Assembly: GCA_038030265.1 (NCBI GenBank)
Contig: CM075937.1
Coordinates: 45,364,198-45,428,197 of the forward strand
Length of the DNA stretch: 64,000 nt
Reading direction: 5' to 3'
DNA from: Corythucha ciliata
Lineage: Eukaryota; Arthropoda; Insecta; Hemiptera; Tingidae
In this document: positions 31,584-42,979 of the stretch, in pieces
How the letters are laid out: the number at the start of each line of letters is the position of its first letter
Numbering within the stretch: the first letter of the stretch is position 1
The notes under the pieces: generated by a model
What the model was told of the DNA's origin: nothing
The model's input: the letters and a program-made list of their open reading frames with translations, nothing else
Databases searched by the model: none
Made by a program: the position numbers and the translations under genes

Positions 31584-32570
31584 CAGTGGCGGCGGAAGTG
31601 GGGTTCAGGGTCACCGATTGCTCCCCCGATGGTCGGGTTGGGGGAGCAGATCCGATGTTTGAGGAATCGAGAAAATAGTTTCGTGTTGAATTTGCCTTCT
31701 AAAAATTATTTTTCGCACCTTCTACAACATGATTCGGTTTCACGAGATTGGTTTCTAACGAGCCAGAACTGCAAACTTCGGAGGGCTTCGAAAGAGTCAA
31801 ACCACCGGAATTGCTTGTTTTTATGAAGCCAAACGTGAAATTGGTTTGCCAAAACGGCAAAATGGGTTCCCTTAGTTCCGATTCCGCGAAATTGCTTCTA
31901 TGAAGGCCACAAACGTGAGAAATTGCTTTCTTGAACCCCGTGAAATATGACTTTTTAATGAGTCACTGCCGAAAATTGAGGTTTTGAGGGAGTCAATCCT
32001 TCAAAATTAAATTTTCCAAGGGCCAAATCTCTGAAGTTTGGGCTTAAAGGGGTCAAAGCTGTCAATTCTAGCCATCTAATGGAGACAATTCCAGTCAAGA
32101 CCATATAGTGAAATGACTGGAATCAACTGTTTTGTCCCCTGGCCTTTTTGGGTGATTAAAACCCGAGAATTTGGTTCTTTGTGATCCAAATCCACGAAAT
32201 TCGAGCTTTGAAAGGGTTAACCCCACGAAAATTATATTTTAATGTGCTCAATGGACATTTTGGTTCAAAGGGGGAAGTACTTTTTTCATGGTACACTCTT
32301 GTTCTTCCCCTCCAAGTTTCTGCTCTGAGTACTGTGAATACTCCATTTTATGGGCGATGTAGCCGATTTAGCTTATAGCACGTCGTATATCTAATAAAAC
32401 TGTGTCGTTATGCCTCAGGACCCAGTAAAATTAACCCAGAAACCAGAGGATTTCTTGAAAAGGCAGTAAATTTGGTGAAGAAATTGGAATTTTGGCCTTA
32501 ATAATTTCGAGGGGGGGGGGACTGCTCAAATTTTTGCTCCCCCAATGCTGGATGACTTCCGCCGCCACTG
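31584..32570. mobile_element. TIR element with array interior, 8 bp TSD GAAAGAAA
   Basis: CAGTGGCGGCGGAAGT at the left is mirrored exactly by ACTTCCGCCGCCACTG at the right. GAAAGAAA flanks both sides (31576-31583 and 32571-32578), though that sequence is low complexity. The interior 31680-32260 is a degenerate array of units like AAAGAGTCAAACC(A)CGAAATTG. The unit resembles the array at 52.8-53.6 kb, not the one in the 14899 family. hAT-like by duplication length. Confidence 0.83.
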
Positions 32571-33689
32571 GAAAGAAAGAAAGAAAAAAAAACATGTCCC
32601 CTTCTCTGGCTAACAGAAACACAGATCTCTTGTATTTCGCTCCATATAACCAATTTTGCGGATTTATCTCTTCACAAAAAATTCGCGGATGCTTGTTGCT
32701 GACAAACCGATTTCTTTATTTGGGAACCGATTTTGCTGATTTTTCGCACTAAATTCACATTTTCGCAGGCTCGACGCGAAATTTCGTGTGCTTTGGCTAG
32801 CTCAAACCGTGTTTAGCCCGCAGTGCCATCCAGACTTATGGTGGGAGAGGAAATGCCATCTCTGTTTACTGTCTCAGGTGTAAAATTTAAAGTTTAACTC
32901 CAAAAGTATCACTTTCCGGGGAGAAAAGTTTCAGTTTTTCATCATAAAATCCGAAAAAGAAGGCTGCAAACGACAGTTTTCCAGCAGATATTCATTTCTT
33001 GACGGATAGTGGCTGTTTCTGTGCAAATTTAGCCTCTGAAGACCGTCAATTGACACGATTCTAACCTCCAGATCCTGTTATAAGCCTGCGAAAAGGCAAT
33101 AGTGCATCTGTTATTTTCGCCAGTGAAGCAGCCCACAAGCGGGGATCAAGTTTTCCTCGATAGGAGTTGCACAGAGTTCCTCCATTCCATTTTACTTGTG
33201 AATGAGCGCATTTTTTGCCTCGAACTGACGTTTTTCCTTAATTTTAAGTGAAACTGAGTGATTTTTCTTCATTCTACCTCGAACTGGCCTATTTTTCTTC
33301 ATTTTAGCCTTGAAAAGGGCTCATAAAACCGTGAAATAACGCATTATTGATTTACTATTTCAATTACGGCCAGCACTGTGCATCACCTAACCGCAAATTG
33401 GTGCGTTCTGTCAATTGCAGCCGCAAAAGAGCAGTTTTTCCTCAATTTAACCTGTGGACGAACTCTATTTCTCAATTTTAGCCACGAGAATTCCACCAAT
33501 CAGCAACAAACGGTGACAATTTTGCCAATTCGTTTTCTCCCTCAATTTTAGTCGCAAATTAGTTTATTAGTGCGTTAATCCCAATTCTGCCTTGAGCAAT
33601 TCCCCCCCCCCTTCAAATTTTAGCAGTAAAAAGGTCCCCATAATCCGCATGTTATCGAATTTAAATGTCGTGGGGGAAAGAGATAGCCC

Positions 33690-33800
33690 GGAGTTGAATA
33701 GTTCCTGGTTGCCGTGGTGTCTTGGTGGTCTAAGAGCCGTACCGGAGATACGGTGGCCGGGTTCGATTCCCGCTCTTTCTTCATCTCACGACACATAAAG
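33690..33800 (+). mobile_element. tRNA-derived head (SINE fragment or tRNA pseudogene)
   Basis: CCGTA / TACGG form an anticodon stem around loop CCGGAGA. TCTT/AAGA form a D stem, and the B box GGTTCGATTCC lies in a T arm with a mismatched base pair. The acceptor stem does not close. The anticodon position reads GGA. It is inserted in the inverted array-bearing element. Confidence 0.6.
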
Positions 33801-33872
33801 CACCATGTCACTGTTGTTTATAAAACTACAAGTCCGAAATAACTTTAATTTCGATACAAAAAAAGCTTTAAA

Positions 33873-34358
33873 ATATACATGTCGTATCCATGTCGAGTGA
33901 TTGTCCATTTCACGAAATGGATGTCCATTTCACGAAGTGGCTCCACTTGCCGTAACTTCAAAAAATTACGACATCTGGACAAAAAAATTGTCCATTTCTT
34001 GAAAAGGAAATCGTGTTTGTCCAGTTGCTTAAATCAAGCTTCCATACTACAAGTGGATGCAACAACATTATCATCCTTTTCGTGAAATGGATGAGTGAGG
34101 AATCTCAGGTGCTGAAACAATTTTTTTTTATTTAAAAAAGTATTTTACTGAGCACTCAAAAACCCGCTAAAAAATGACGTTATGCATTCACTTGCAGTAA
34201 GAAAGCTTAATTTCAACAACTGGATAAACGCGATTTCCTTTTCAAGAAATGGACATTTTTTTTGTCCAGATGACGGCATTTTTTGAGCCACTTCGTGAAA
34301 CGGACATTCATTTCATGAAGTGGACAATTTCGCCAAGTGGATGCGACATACATATATG
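33873..34358. mobile_element. Foldback element inside the inverted array-bearing copy
   Basis: Left arm: GTCGTATCCATGTCGAG, then GTCCATTTCACGAAGTGGCT, then GACAAAAAAATTGTCCATTTC. The right arm carries the reverse complements, ending GGATGCGACATACATATATG. Arms are about 190 bp with moderate divergence; the loop is about 100 bp with no ORF. It interrupts the 32590-34883 element and is therefore younger. Confidence 0.82.
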
Positions 34359-35633
34359 TATAAAAATGGTAATTATTTTCACTTTTTCGCAATGTTTACC
34401 GAGATGTTGGTTTGAGAAACCACGAAGTGGCGCCTTCTCTCAATTTTACCTGCGTAAATGAGCTCAATTACTCAATTTTAGCCGTGATTGGCGTTTTTCT
34501 CAATTTTAGGCTCAAATGAGGATGATGGATTTTTCTCAATTCTACATTGAATGAGCAATTTAGTTTGTCAATTTTTTGCTGTGAATAGAGCTCTATAAAC
34601 CGTGAATTAGCGCATTTTCTTGATTTCGGCCCGGACTTTGCAACTGCGAAACCGCAAATTGGTGTGTTTTCTCAATTTCAACCGCTAATAATGAGATTAA
34701 TTTCTCAAGTTTAACGTGAATCAGCGCTATTTCTTAAATCTATATAGCCGTGAGTGGGTGTTCTTCCTCAGTCTTAGCCGCAAAATGTCCTTTTCTGGAT
34801 TTTCATCGACGAACGAGCACTTTTTCTCAAGACGTGCGCCCCCTCCCAAACTCTGGATCCGCGCCTGGCTGGCTACGCCCCTGCTTGTTGTGATTTGACT
34901 TTTTCGTGAAGAGATTCGTGTTTTGGAAGGAGGCAGTGTTTTTTAGTTGCTGATTGGAGCGCTTGGTCTGAAGGTTTTTTTTTTTTTAGTGTGAATTATG
35001 TTATGCATATAGCCGAATATTCGGTTTTTGGCTGAAAACTACTCTGGTTTTGCTCGGTGGGGGTGTCAGTTTGGATAATCGGTGGTGGGCAATGAGCGTA
35101 GTGATCTGGATGATGTTAGATGGTGGGGGGAGGGGTGTTCTTCGAGTTTCTATGGCTGGCCCAACTCGTATCTTTCGTAGAAATAAATTTCATTTAATAA
35201 GCAGCTTCTCGAGCGCGGAAACCTGCTCGGTTAAGTCCGCCTCAATGTATAGGACCCCCTCTCTCTTGATTCAAGGTTCTTGGGTCCTAAAAAGTGACTG
35301 TAAATTAATTAGAAGAGCGTCCAAGCTCTCAAGAGTTTTAAAATCGAGTTAAGTATGACTTAAAAATATTTATTGGCTGTTCTTCCAACTACGAAAGGAA
35401 GGAAGAGAAAAAGAAACTAGCCAGGTCGACGCAACAGATGTTCAATGGGGAGGAAAAAAAGAACGCAGGAAATAGCCATTTTTTCTTTCCATTCACTCTT
35501 TTCCTCTCCCGTTCATCCAATGACTTTTTTTCTCTATATTTCACCACTTCTTTCAATTTTTACTCATCCCTCCCCCCCTTCCCCCTTCCCTTCATAATCT
35601 CTGCCGCTCCTATCACAGTAAAAAAAAAAAAAA

Positions 35634-35882
35634 CGGCTACAAAGAAGAGGCGGACCTGCCCACTCGCTTCCTTAGTAGAATGGATAGCGTGGGTGCTTTA
35701 CGAAGTTTTGACGCCCAACAATTTTATTTTTTTTCGGCCTCGCGTTCTCTTCCCTTTAGCTCTGCTCATTTTCACAGTTTTTGACTCCCCTCAAAACTAA
35801 GGGCAAAAAATCTGCTTGCTACCGGGGGCAATTAGTGCAGTTTATCAGTTGTCGATGAAGGCGAACTAACCCCCCCCCACCC
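35634..35882 (+). other. No gene recognised; AC microsatellite at right edge
   Basis: The stretch has a poly-A run on the left and (CA)n at 35880-35898. A 34-codon frame from the ATG at 35680 is too short to support. Confidence 0.3.
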
Positions 35883-35908
35883 ACACACACACACACATAC
35901 TCAATGCC

Positions 35909-36472
35909 ATGCAGTTGGCTGATGTGCTTGAAAAAGTAACGTTTTTTTCTTGCTCGCCTAACGGCGTGCATTTGCGTTCCGCGCGAACAGAATTATGCTC
36001 CACATGTAGTGCACATGGGTTGCTCGATATTCTGTTTACTACCATTTTCTTAGTGATGAATAGGGTTTCTTTTTATAAGTCAGAAACTTGTAAACAGGAT
36101 GTGTTTACAAATAGAGCTCTCGCGGGAGCTTCATTGCGACAGAACGAATCAGTAACAGTGATTATAATAATTCGACCAATTAATTACCGTTGGAGAGTAA
36201 AGGTCGATAGCTCGAAATTCATTCAAACGCTCCAATTTTTTTTTGGTGAATATTCAAGTAGCAACCATGCAAGTGAGAATGTGTGGGGAGGGCTTTGTTG
36301 GGGGCGATCGCTCTTGCCACTCCTCCATGTGATCCGGCCGTACTTACCTGCTCCTCAATCTGGCCTTGGCATTCATTTTACCCAACTAACTCAATTTGCG
36401 TTATTCCCCGTTTATTTTGGTTACTTTGCTGGTAATTCGCCGGCCAGGGCCAGGGCCATAGCCCGTTGTTGA
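35909..36472 (+). CDS. Hypothetical 187-codon ORF
   Basis: Longer than expected by chance at this base composition, but with no recognisable domain, low-complexity isoleucine runs, and the perfect minus-strand donor of 36358 inside it. It probably is not coding. Confidence 0.15.
   Translation: MQLADVLEKVTFFSCSPNGVHLRSARTELCSTCSAHGLLDILFTTIFLVMNRVSFYKSETCKQDVFTNRALAGASLRQNESVTVIIIIRPINYRWRVKVDSSKFIQTLQFFFGEYSSSNHASENVWGGLCWGRSLLPLLHVIRPYLPAPQSGLGIHFTQLTQFALFPVYFGYFAGNSPARARAIARC
36358..36376 (-). CDS. Candidate first coding exon (MNAKARLRS-)
   Basis: ATG at 36376 in context AAAATGAATGCC runs 19 nt to CAG|GTAAGT, a perfect donor. Later exons were not identified. On the same strand 35245-35195 encodes a short leucine-rich tail (LTEQVSALEKLLIK then stop) that could be part of the same gene, but I could not connect the two in frame. 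Confidence 0.3.
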
Positions 36473-37859
36473 TATCGGTGCGATTAATTCAAAGATTCGA
36501 ACCACGCATTTAAGATATTTTAAGTACCCCAACTTTGTTTCTCGTTCTTTACAGAGTGAACGAGTAAAAAATAGCGGACTTGAGCACAATATTGTGTGAT
36601 CATCGCATTAAAATCAAGGCTTCTTAACGAGAAACTGTTTCAGTTAATCTTTTCGAAGAACGTTCGAAACGTTCACAAAATGTAAACGATCCAGACCATA
36701 AACTTTACCTTATTAATGACGCAAGAGTTCCACGAAAATTCTTCAATCGTTAGGGGCGGGCACCAACACTCCCGACCCGTATCCCGAGAAAAACAAAAAT
36801 TAAAGGCCCTCCCCTTGCTGCCTTGACCTATCAATTTAATATCAGAAAATTGATTTAAGGGTAAGTGCATCGTGGGCGTCTTGTGTGTGATTTCCACCCT
36901 AATTTTGTAAAAGCATCCTTCGCCTTTTTTTTTATTACCGGGGTATAAAAAAAAAAGTGCTTGCGTGCGTCATCAGCCCTTTAGGTGTTTTTAGGTGGGA
37001 AGGGGGAGCGTCACAACCCCTTGCCGCTGCATCACCTATGTCATGCTACAGAGTCATGTAAATAAATAGTTAAAATGCGGAGGTTGGCTTTAATAAAGAA
37101 AAAAAAAAAAAAAAAACTGATTACGACGCGCTGACTGCATGAGCCATGCCCTTTTTCCTTCGTATCGAGCTGCCCAGGGCGTGTGTCAAAAAAAATGATT
37201 CACACCCCTGGCTGTGTCACGCACTCGAATAAGGAGCCCCATCGAGAGCTAGAAAAAGCCTAATGACTAATCTACCGTCGATGTCGAATGATTATTTCGA
37301 GTTATGCCCCCATCCCTCCCAGTTTTCGCGTTTGTTTGACTTGATGAAAATTATTTTTCCTCAAAATACAAAACAAAAACCTCTTTACAAAATAAAAACC
37401 CGGGGGGGAATAAAATTCAATTTAGTAGCGGTAAGCAAGTTGAGTTTCTTTCCGGTTAAGCTGATTAGACAGTTCTCACAACAACAAAAAATGAGTTAAA
37501 GACCTTCACAGACGAGATTCTTTTTATTCATTTATTTTTTCTTATTATGCGGGTAAATATATTACGATTCCATCAGGGACAATAATTCTTTCACGTTTTA
37601 TTTTGTATTTTCGACTATTGACACCTAGACGAGTCAAGAAGAACACTAAAATCGCAATTGAAGGGCTAATTCTGATTTTTTAATATATTGTTAGGGCTAG
37701 AAGGTACCAATAGTCTAAATCCAAGTTTGCCGCTTCGAAAGACCTGTGCAATTCTTTCGTAACACTCTAAAACACTACATTTCGGTGTTTTTACTGTGTC
37801 TCCTAAACTAACAGATAGTACCCGTAAACTAAGTTATCTTATATACTTCAAGTGTATTA

Positions 37860-38283
37860 AAATGGGATATTAAAATTTGAGACCTGGCCCAGCTCTGTAG
37901 GTGAAATATAGCCAAAATAAAGTTCTGCGCTATCCTTGCTCAATTATGTTTTTTTCTTTTAAAAGAATTTTTAAATTGTTAAAAAGTTGACAAACTCCCC
38001 CCTGTAACTTCGTTTGGCACTATTAGAGCGTTCGATTTGCCATTGAACATTGCTCAGTGGTGGGTCTCACACAAAACAAGGCCACAAATTTCACTGTTGT
38101 GGCAAAACAAATTTACCAATTTTATTATAAACTGCCAACCACACGTGTCAGGTGTTTCGTAGCCCGAAATCCAGGAATACAAATTTAACGTTACGTTAAG
38201 CTGAATCAGTCCCCCCCCCCCAATTTAGCTACTATCTAACCTAATGAGCTGGGCCAGGTCTCACATCGCAGTAAATTTAATAA
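37860..38283. mobile_element. Probable MITE with imperfect TIRs
   Basis: GAGACCTGGCCCAGCTC at 37880-37896 is mirrored exactly by GAGCTGGGCCAGGTCTC at 38246-38262. Similarity extends outward over ATTAAA-rich flanks and inward over TAGC(C/T)AAA. The interior has one poly-C run and no ORF of note. Ends are approximate. Confidence 0.62.
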
Positions 38284-38791
38284 ACTTGAAAAACTTTGTT
38301 GACATAAGACACTGATACAGCCATTAAAAATAGGTGATTTTTATGGCCAAAAAAGTAAAATTGTTTTGTGTGAAACCAACCTCTGAGCAATTTTTTATTA
38401 CAAATTCGACGGCTCACAGTGCCGTTGATTTCCATTTTTTTCAACTTAAACCTTTTTTTGTGGAAATAAATTACCAATTTTTGTGAGCTGTATCTTGGGT
38501 ACTGGACGAGGTCTTAGCGAATTTAATGTATCACTTGAAAAAAACGATAGTTCACGTGTATTATCGAAGAATGCATAATTTTGGAGGTATAGAACATATG
38601 TATAGAAAACATCGACAAAAGTACAAGAGTTTCGTGGTTTTTCGAGCCCGAAAATCGAGCACGAAAGTGGCACACATTTTTGGAAGCTGCAAACTTGGAT
38701 TTACACTATACTGGTACTAGTCCTAAGAACACATTACAAATTCAGAACTAGCAGTTTTATTAGAATGTTACCTATTTTTATGGTGGATTTC

Positions 38792-39717
38792 TAGGGGGTG
38801 CGCGCGGTCGGACTTGAAAATACATTACATAGTTTGCAGGACGGGACTTCCCGCGGGAAATCGTGTTTTTGTTTTTTTTTTTTTTTCCTAAAACGTGAGA
38901 TGAACGAGAGAAACCAAATAATCCGTTTGGCTTCTTTCAATCACTGTAACAGAAAATTCATGTCTTTGGCCCCAAAATTTCCATTTTTTCTTATCTTTTA
39001 TCCTTCCCTTGCCCGTTCCGACCATTCGATGCGAATAATAATTTTAGTGAAATTTAAAACCCTTTGAAATTTTGCCCGACTGCACGTGAAGGGCAGTATC
39101 TCTGTACCTATTGGGCCTGAAAAAATTGTTAACCAGTAAATTTAGCATTCAAGATTCTTGCAGATTCTCGGGTAACTTCGGGAACAAAAATTGAGAAAAA
39201 ACACTGATTCAAGTGGCTAAAACTGTGAAAAAAAACAACGTTAATTCATGGGAAAAATTTAGAAAAACACGAATTGGCGTTTAAAATGGAGAAAAACGCT
39301 AATTTGGGGTTAAAATTTGGACAGAGCACTCAAACGCTACCTCTACTTTGCGGTTTCTTGAGGCAGATTCACGGCTAGGAGTTTAAAATAAGCACCGATT
39401 AGCAGCTAAAAACGAGAAAATGTGCTAATTCGTTGATAAAATTGGGAGAAAAACGCTAATTCCCAGCTGATATTGATAAAATGCCAACTCGGTGATTCCT
39501 GGGGCAAACTTTGGAAATAAAATTGAGAAAAAGCGCTAATTCGCGGGTAATATATGGAGAAAGACACGAAATGGTGTTTAAAATGGAGAAAAGCGCCATG
39601 GCCCATTCGTCAGACCACCCGAAAATGTCTTCAAAAATATCTGGTGGAGGGGGGTTGGATCGTGTACTTTTTTGTCCCACGGTCCATGCGGGAAATCCCG
39701 TGCGGGACGGGACTTGA
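38792..39717. mobile_element. Second, disrupted copy of the 17329 hAT-like family
   Basis: Starts TAGGGGGTGCGCGCGG and follows 17329-17963 through GACGGGACTTCCCGCGG, the GAGATGAAC block and CATTCGATGCGAATAATAAT. After about 39125 the match stops, and about 470 bp of degenerate array intervenes (39130-39595). Similarity resumes at GTCAGACCACCCGAAAA and ends at GGGACGGGACTTGAG. The far right TIR is missing. Confidence 0.8.
39130..39595. repeat. Array of the GGCTAAAATTGAGAAAA type
   Basis: About 14 units of 28-35 bp (AAAATTGAGAAAAAGCGCTAATTCGCGGG and variants) interrupt the second hAT-like copy. It is the same family as the 13.8-16.7 kb array. Confidence 0.75.
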
Positions 39718-39725
39718 GTGTGCCG

Positions 39726-40035
39726 GCTTAAGCCGAGATGATGATGAACATGAAATCCACCAATAGTGTTCTTACTTTTTATAAGCAAACTCTGATAGGC
39801 TAAATTGCCCTAAATTGACGATTGATTTTGACAATTTTTTTAGCTCTTAATTTTCAGAAATTTGTAGGGTTCAATCATGCTGGGGCTTTTTTGTGGTTGA
39901 ACTTATTTGAGGTCCGCGCGTGTTGAAGTTGGATATTTTTGAGCAACCTGCAGGAACGAGCAGCCCAGCGTGCTGAAGGCCGCTCTTCGGCGCTATTTTC
40001 TATAAAAAGCTTCCACTCAGTTTTCACAGGTTTTT
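39726..40035. repeat. Diverged inverted relative of the 4094-4669 element
   Basis: GGCTTAAGCCGAGATGATG near the left, then GGTTCAATCATGCTGGGGC, CAGCCCAGCGTGCTGAAGG, CGCTCTTCGGCGCTATTTTC and TATAAAAAGCTTCC match the reverse complement of 4100-4330. It directly abuts the disrupted hAT copy, so insertions are stacked here. Confidence 0.7.
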
Positions 40036-41099
40036 AAATTTTAAAATCGTCTGTTTCTTGGTCTTCAATTATGATTCGAGGACTTAACTTGCCCGTTTAT
40101 ATTTTATGGATTATCATTTATAACAACTAATTGTTGAGCTGAAAAAAAAAGTGTTGAATAACAGGTTTGAGGGGCTCAGCAACCTAGCAAGCCTCTCAGG
40201 ACGAAATTTCAAATTTAGTGGTCAAAGTATTATTCTCTATTAGGGCAAAATCCCCAAGTAAGGCTAAACCGATATTTTCTCCGAAAATTTAGACGTTTTC
40301 AATGGACTATGACCCTCTCTATTATACCGACTCGATTACCCGAGGCTTCCCAAAACCGGCAATCCACCCCCCCCCCAAAAATTAACTAACCGCCTCGTAG
40401 AGGGCCTTTCGACTCCCCAAAACGGTCCAACGATTTTAATCTTATCTGGTTTGTGTTTCCGTCTCAGAAACGATTACTGCCCTGTATTAGACGGGGAAAG
40501 TTCTCCGGGAATCGAAACAGTGGATCCAAATTTTGGTGACGAGGTAAACGAGTGGTGGTGGGAAATTGGGGAAAATTCCGAGGTATGGTAGGAATATATT
40601 AGCTAAATTCCCTTGTTTAAATGATCACACAAATGATTACCGAGTCCAAGTAAATTAAACATTTTGTTATCTATATATTTTTTTGTTATCGTTTACATGT
40701 TTACAGTTTGTTTTTTAAATTATATATATTTTTTTGTATTTATAAGATATATTTATAATATTTATAGCGTATATACAAATAATCGATTATGCTGTTTAAC
40801 GGAACATAAATTGACTCGTTTTTCTCAATTTTCTTCTATAAATAAATTGTTACCTCTCGAATTCGTATGTTCAAGGCAAAATAAATTAGTAAGCTTGCGC
40901 CTTTAGACAAAAAATTAAAAAAATGCCTTGAACTGTGATGACTGTAATTTCATTTAAGGGTAAGAATTTATTTGCAGAATTCGTAAAAAAAATAAATGCA
41001 TGTTAAATAAATTATATGCATTATATACAATGTCTGATTCGCTCTCGGGGTCGACTAGATAATACTGTTTTATTCGGGGGAGGGGTATTGGGAGGGGAC

Positions 41100-41762
41100 T
41101 TAGGATGGGTGGCACGAGCATCCTCTGTGCGAACAGGCCGCGTAAGCTGACGTGCAAGAGTCCGATAAAGCCTTCAGAGGGCAATAGCAACAGAGGCAGG
41201 GAAGGAATAGAGCGGCGAGGCCCAGACAGGACCATCGCCTCAACCACGAATTGGACGAACACGAGCACGGATCATCCGACAATTCGCTGTCGTCGCCGCC
41301 GCAATGGTACGCGAGGGCTTTGACGCAGCACAGACACGTAACGTAGTCGACGCACGAGTCCGGCGAGACGTAGCACAGGTCCGAGCACAGCCAGGCCGAG
41401 GGGGGTTCTGGTGGGCGTCGACATGATTCGCAGCGACACCGGCCGCACGCAGGGCAGATGATGGACGATGACGACGAGTTGAGTGGTGGTGGTAGGCCAC
41501 CACCGGGCAGGAGTGGACTGGGACCGCCGCCTCCACCGCCTTTGGTCGGCTGAGCGCGGGTCACCGAGGAGACAACCTCCTTGTTGGTCTTTTTGTTTCG
41601 CCCGCCACCGCCGCCGCCGACGAGACCACCGACGTCGTCGTGATGATGATGTTGATGGTGGTGGGAACGGTGAACTTTAGGGAGAGGTGTTTCAATGTAC
41701 TCGTTGGTCTCTCTTATGCCCAACGGCCGGGGCGCCACCAGACTCACGCCGCTCTTTGCCAT
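41100..41762 (-). CDS. spry: Sprouty-family RTK signalling inhibitor
   Basis: The product has 220 residues and the coding region is not interrupted by introns. Sprouty proteins are membrane-associated feedback inhibitors of FGF/EGF-receptor to Ras-ERK signalling. Residues 18-26 (ETNEYIETP) hold the Sprouty tyrosine motif (N-E-Y-x-x-x-P), Tyr22 being the expected phosphosite that binds a Cbl or Grb2-type SH2 domain. Residues 31-41 are His-rich; 50-54, 75-80 and 87-89 are Gly runs. The Cys-rich Sprouty domain runs from about 103 to 217 (CPACGRCRCESC, CVDYVTCLCCVKALAYHC, DDPCSCSS, FLPCLCCYCPLKAL, CSHRGCSCHPS). The tyrosine motif and the lack of an EVH1 domain argue for Sprouty over Spred. The ATG lies just after a CTGCGCAG splice acceptor (41785-41778) with an in-frame TAG between them, so a 5' untranslated exon upstream is likely. 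AATAAA on this strand occurs at 41074-41069 and 40972-40967. It is shorter than Drosophila Sprouty. Confidence 0.93.
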   Translation of the reverse strand: MAKSGVSLVAPRPLGIRETNEYIETPLPKVHRSHHHQHHHHDDVGGLVGGGGGGRNKKTNKEVVSSVTRAQPTKGGGGGGPSPLLPGGGLPPPLNSSSSSIICPACGRCRCESCRRPPEPPSAWLCSDLCYVSPDSCVDYVTCLCCVKALAYHCGGDDSELSDDPCSCSSNSWLRRWSCLGLAALFLPCLCCYCPLKALSDSCTSAYAACSHRGCSCHPS

Positions 41763-42699
41763 CACCTCCTACACCTGCGCAGAAAAAAAAAACAAACGAA
41801 ACGTTTAAACATTTGCCCCATCATCGGACTACTTAAACTAAAACATCATCAGGGCCTGAACAAGCGCTATATGTCGCGAAAAAGTTTCCTTTCAATCAAC
41901 GATGAATGACCTTGAAAAAAGGTAGAAACCCCTCAGTTTTTTTCCTCGCATATCATTTCTCGTCGTGCCAACTAAAGAAAATACAAATACTCATCAAATC
42001 ACCCCCACCCCATACCATAGCCCGGCCGGAAAAGAACCGCTAACGCGCTACAGACATAAGAGAGTAGGATGGGAGAATCGAAATCACTTTTTCCCACATT
42101 GTGCCCCTTCTTCTAATAAACACAATAATCGACATTTTCCATAATTAGCCATCTTATTATTTCCAATATTTTATTCTCGTCCGACCTCCTATTTCATATA
42201 AAAGTTATTGACGAGCGATGAGACTTGGAAGAAAAAAAAGTCGCCAGACGGTCATTATAAGCAATGGCAGCATATTTTCATATTTTGCTCCTGATTCGGA
42301 GACCGATCTGTAATTTAATGGAACGGGCTTCCTCACTGGGTCGTCGAGCAAGACTTTTTTCTTTGTTTAAATTGGAAAAACTCCTTAGAGCTTAGATCAT
42401 GATGACGTAATTTATTGAAAAGACAAAGGTTGTAACAACGGAAGGGCTTGTTTTCAATTTTGGTAAACCTGGGGTTTCTGCGCCTTCTACGGCCAATAAT
42501 GGTCTTTGTTGTTTAAAAATGAGGTCCATATTTGGTTTAATTTATTTCTAGACAAAAAATGAGCATTTCTCACAAAATCTTTTGTCTTGAACCACCAAGC
42601 AAGGAACACCACGCTTTCAAGACCGAAGCCTGAAGCCATGGTGTGGGGGGGGGGCGGTATTTGAAAACTGAAAATAACTCCGGGGGTTTTGTGTGTTGA

Positions 42700-42790
42700 T
42701 CATCAAAAACTCCGAAATAGAAAATTTAGTGACGGGTGAAGGGATTCAAACCCACTACCGATCCAATCTTCTTACGTCCGCGAACCGCAA
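42700..42790 (-). mobile_element. Weak tRNA-like B box region
   Basis: On the minus strand GGTAGTGGGTTTGAATCCCT resembles a T arm with B box, about 40 nt after a possible A box. No full cloverleaf could be drawn. A SINE remnant is possible. Confidence 0.3.
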
Positions 42791-42979
42791 GATGGAGCTG
42801 GAATGGTCCAGCGGATGCTGCCTCCAGGGTGGAGGACTGGCTGGTTGCGTGGTGGTGGAGCGTTTCCAAGAGACTTTAGAAGGAATGCTGTTAAAAAGAT
42901 TGAGCGAGTTGGAGGAAGATTGGTGGAACGGAAAGGAATTTCCTAATACCACGTGAAACATAAAAATGGGGTGATGATG

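Larger units (their letters stand above)
32590..34883 (-). mobile_element. Inverted copy of the 14899 array-bearing element
   Basis: Read on the minus strand from 34883 it begins CAGGGGCGTAGCCAGCC and follows 14899-16488 unit by unit: the GCGCACGTCTTGAGAAAAAG block, GCAAAGTCCGGGCCGAAAT, TTCGTGGTTTCTC, CTAACCTCCAGATC and the ATAAGTCTGGATGG region. It is interrupted by a foldback (33873-34358) and a tRNA-derived segment (about 33700-33790), and has several extra array units. The left limit, near 32590, runs into a (GAAA) stretch next to another TIR element. Confidence 0.8.

Noticed and set aside
34981..35352. Possible last exon ending LTEQVSALEKLLIK (minus)
   Set aside because: Attractive tail, but the upstream acceptor frames all meet stops; not annotated as a gene on its own.
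41240..41536. 98-codon minus-strand ORF rich in His/Ala/Arg
   Set aside because: Alternate frame of the Sprouty coding region.
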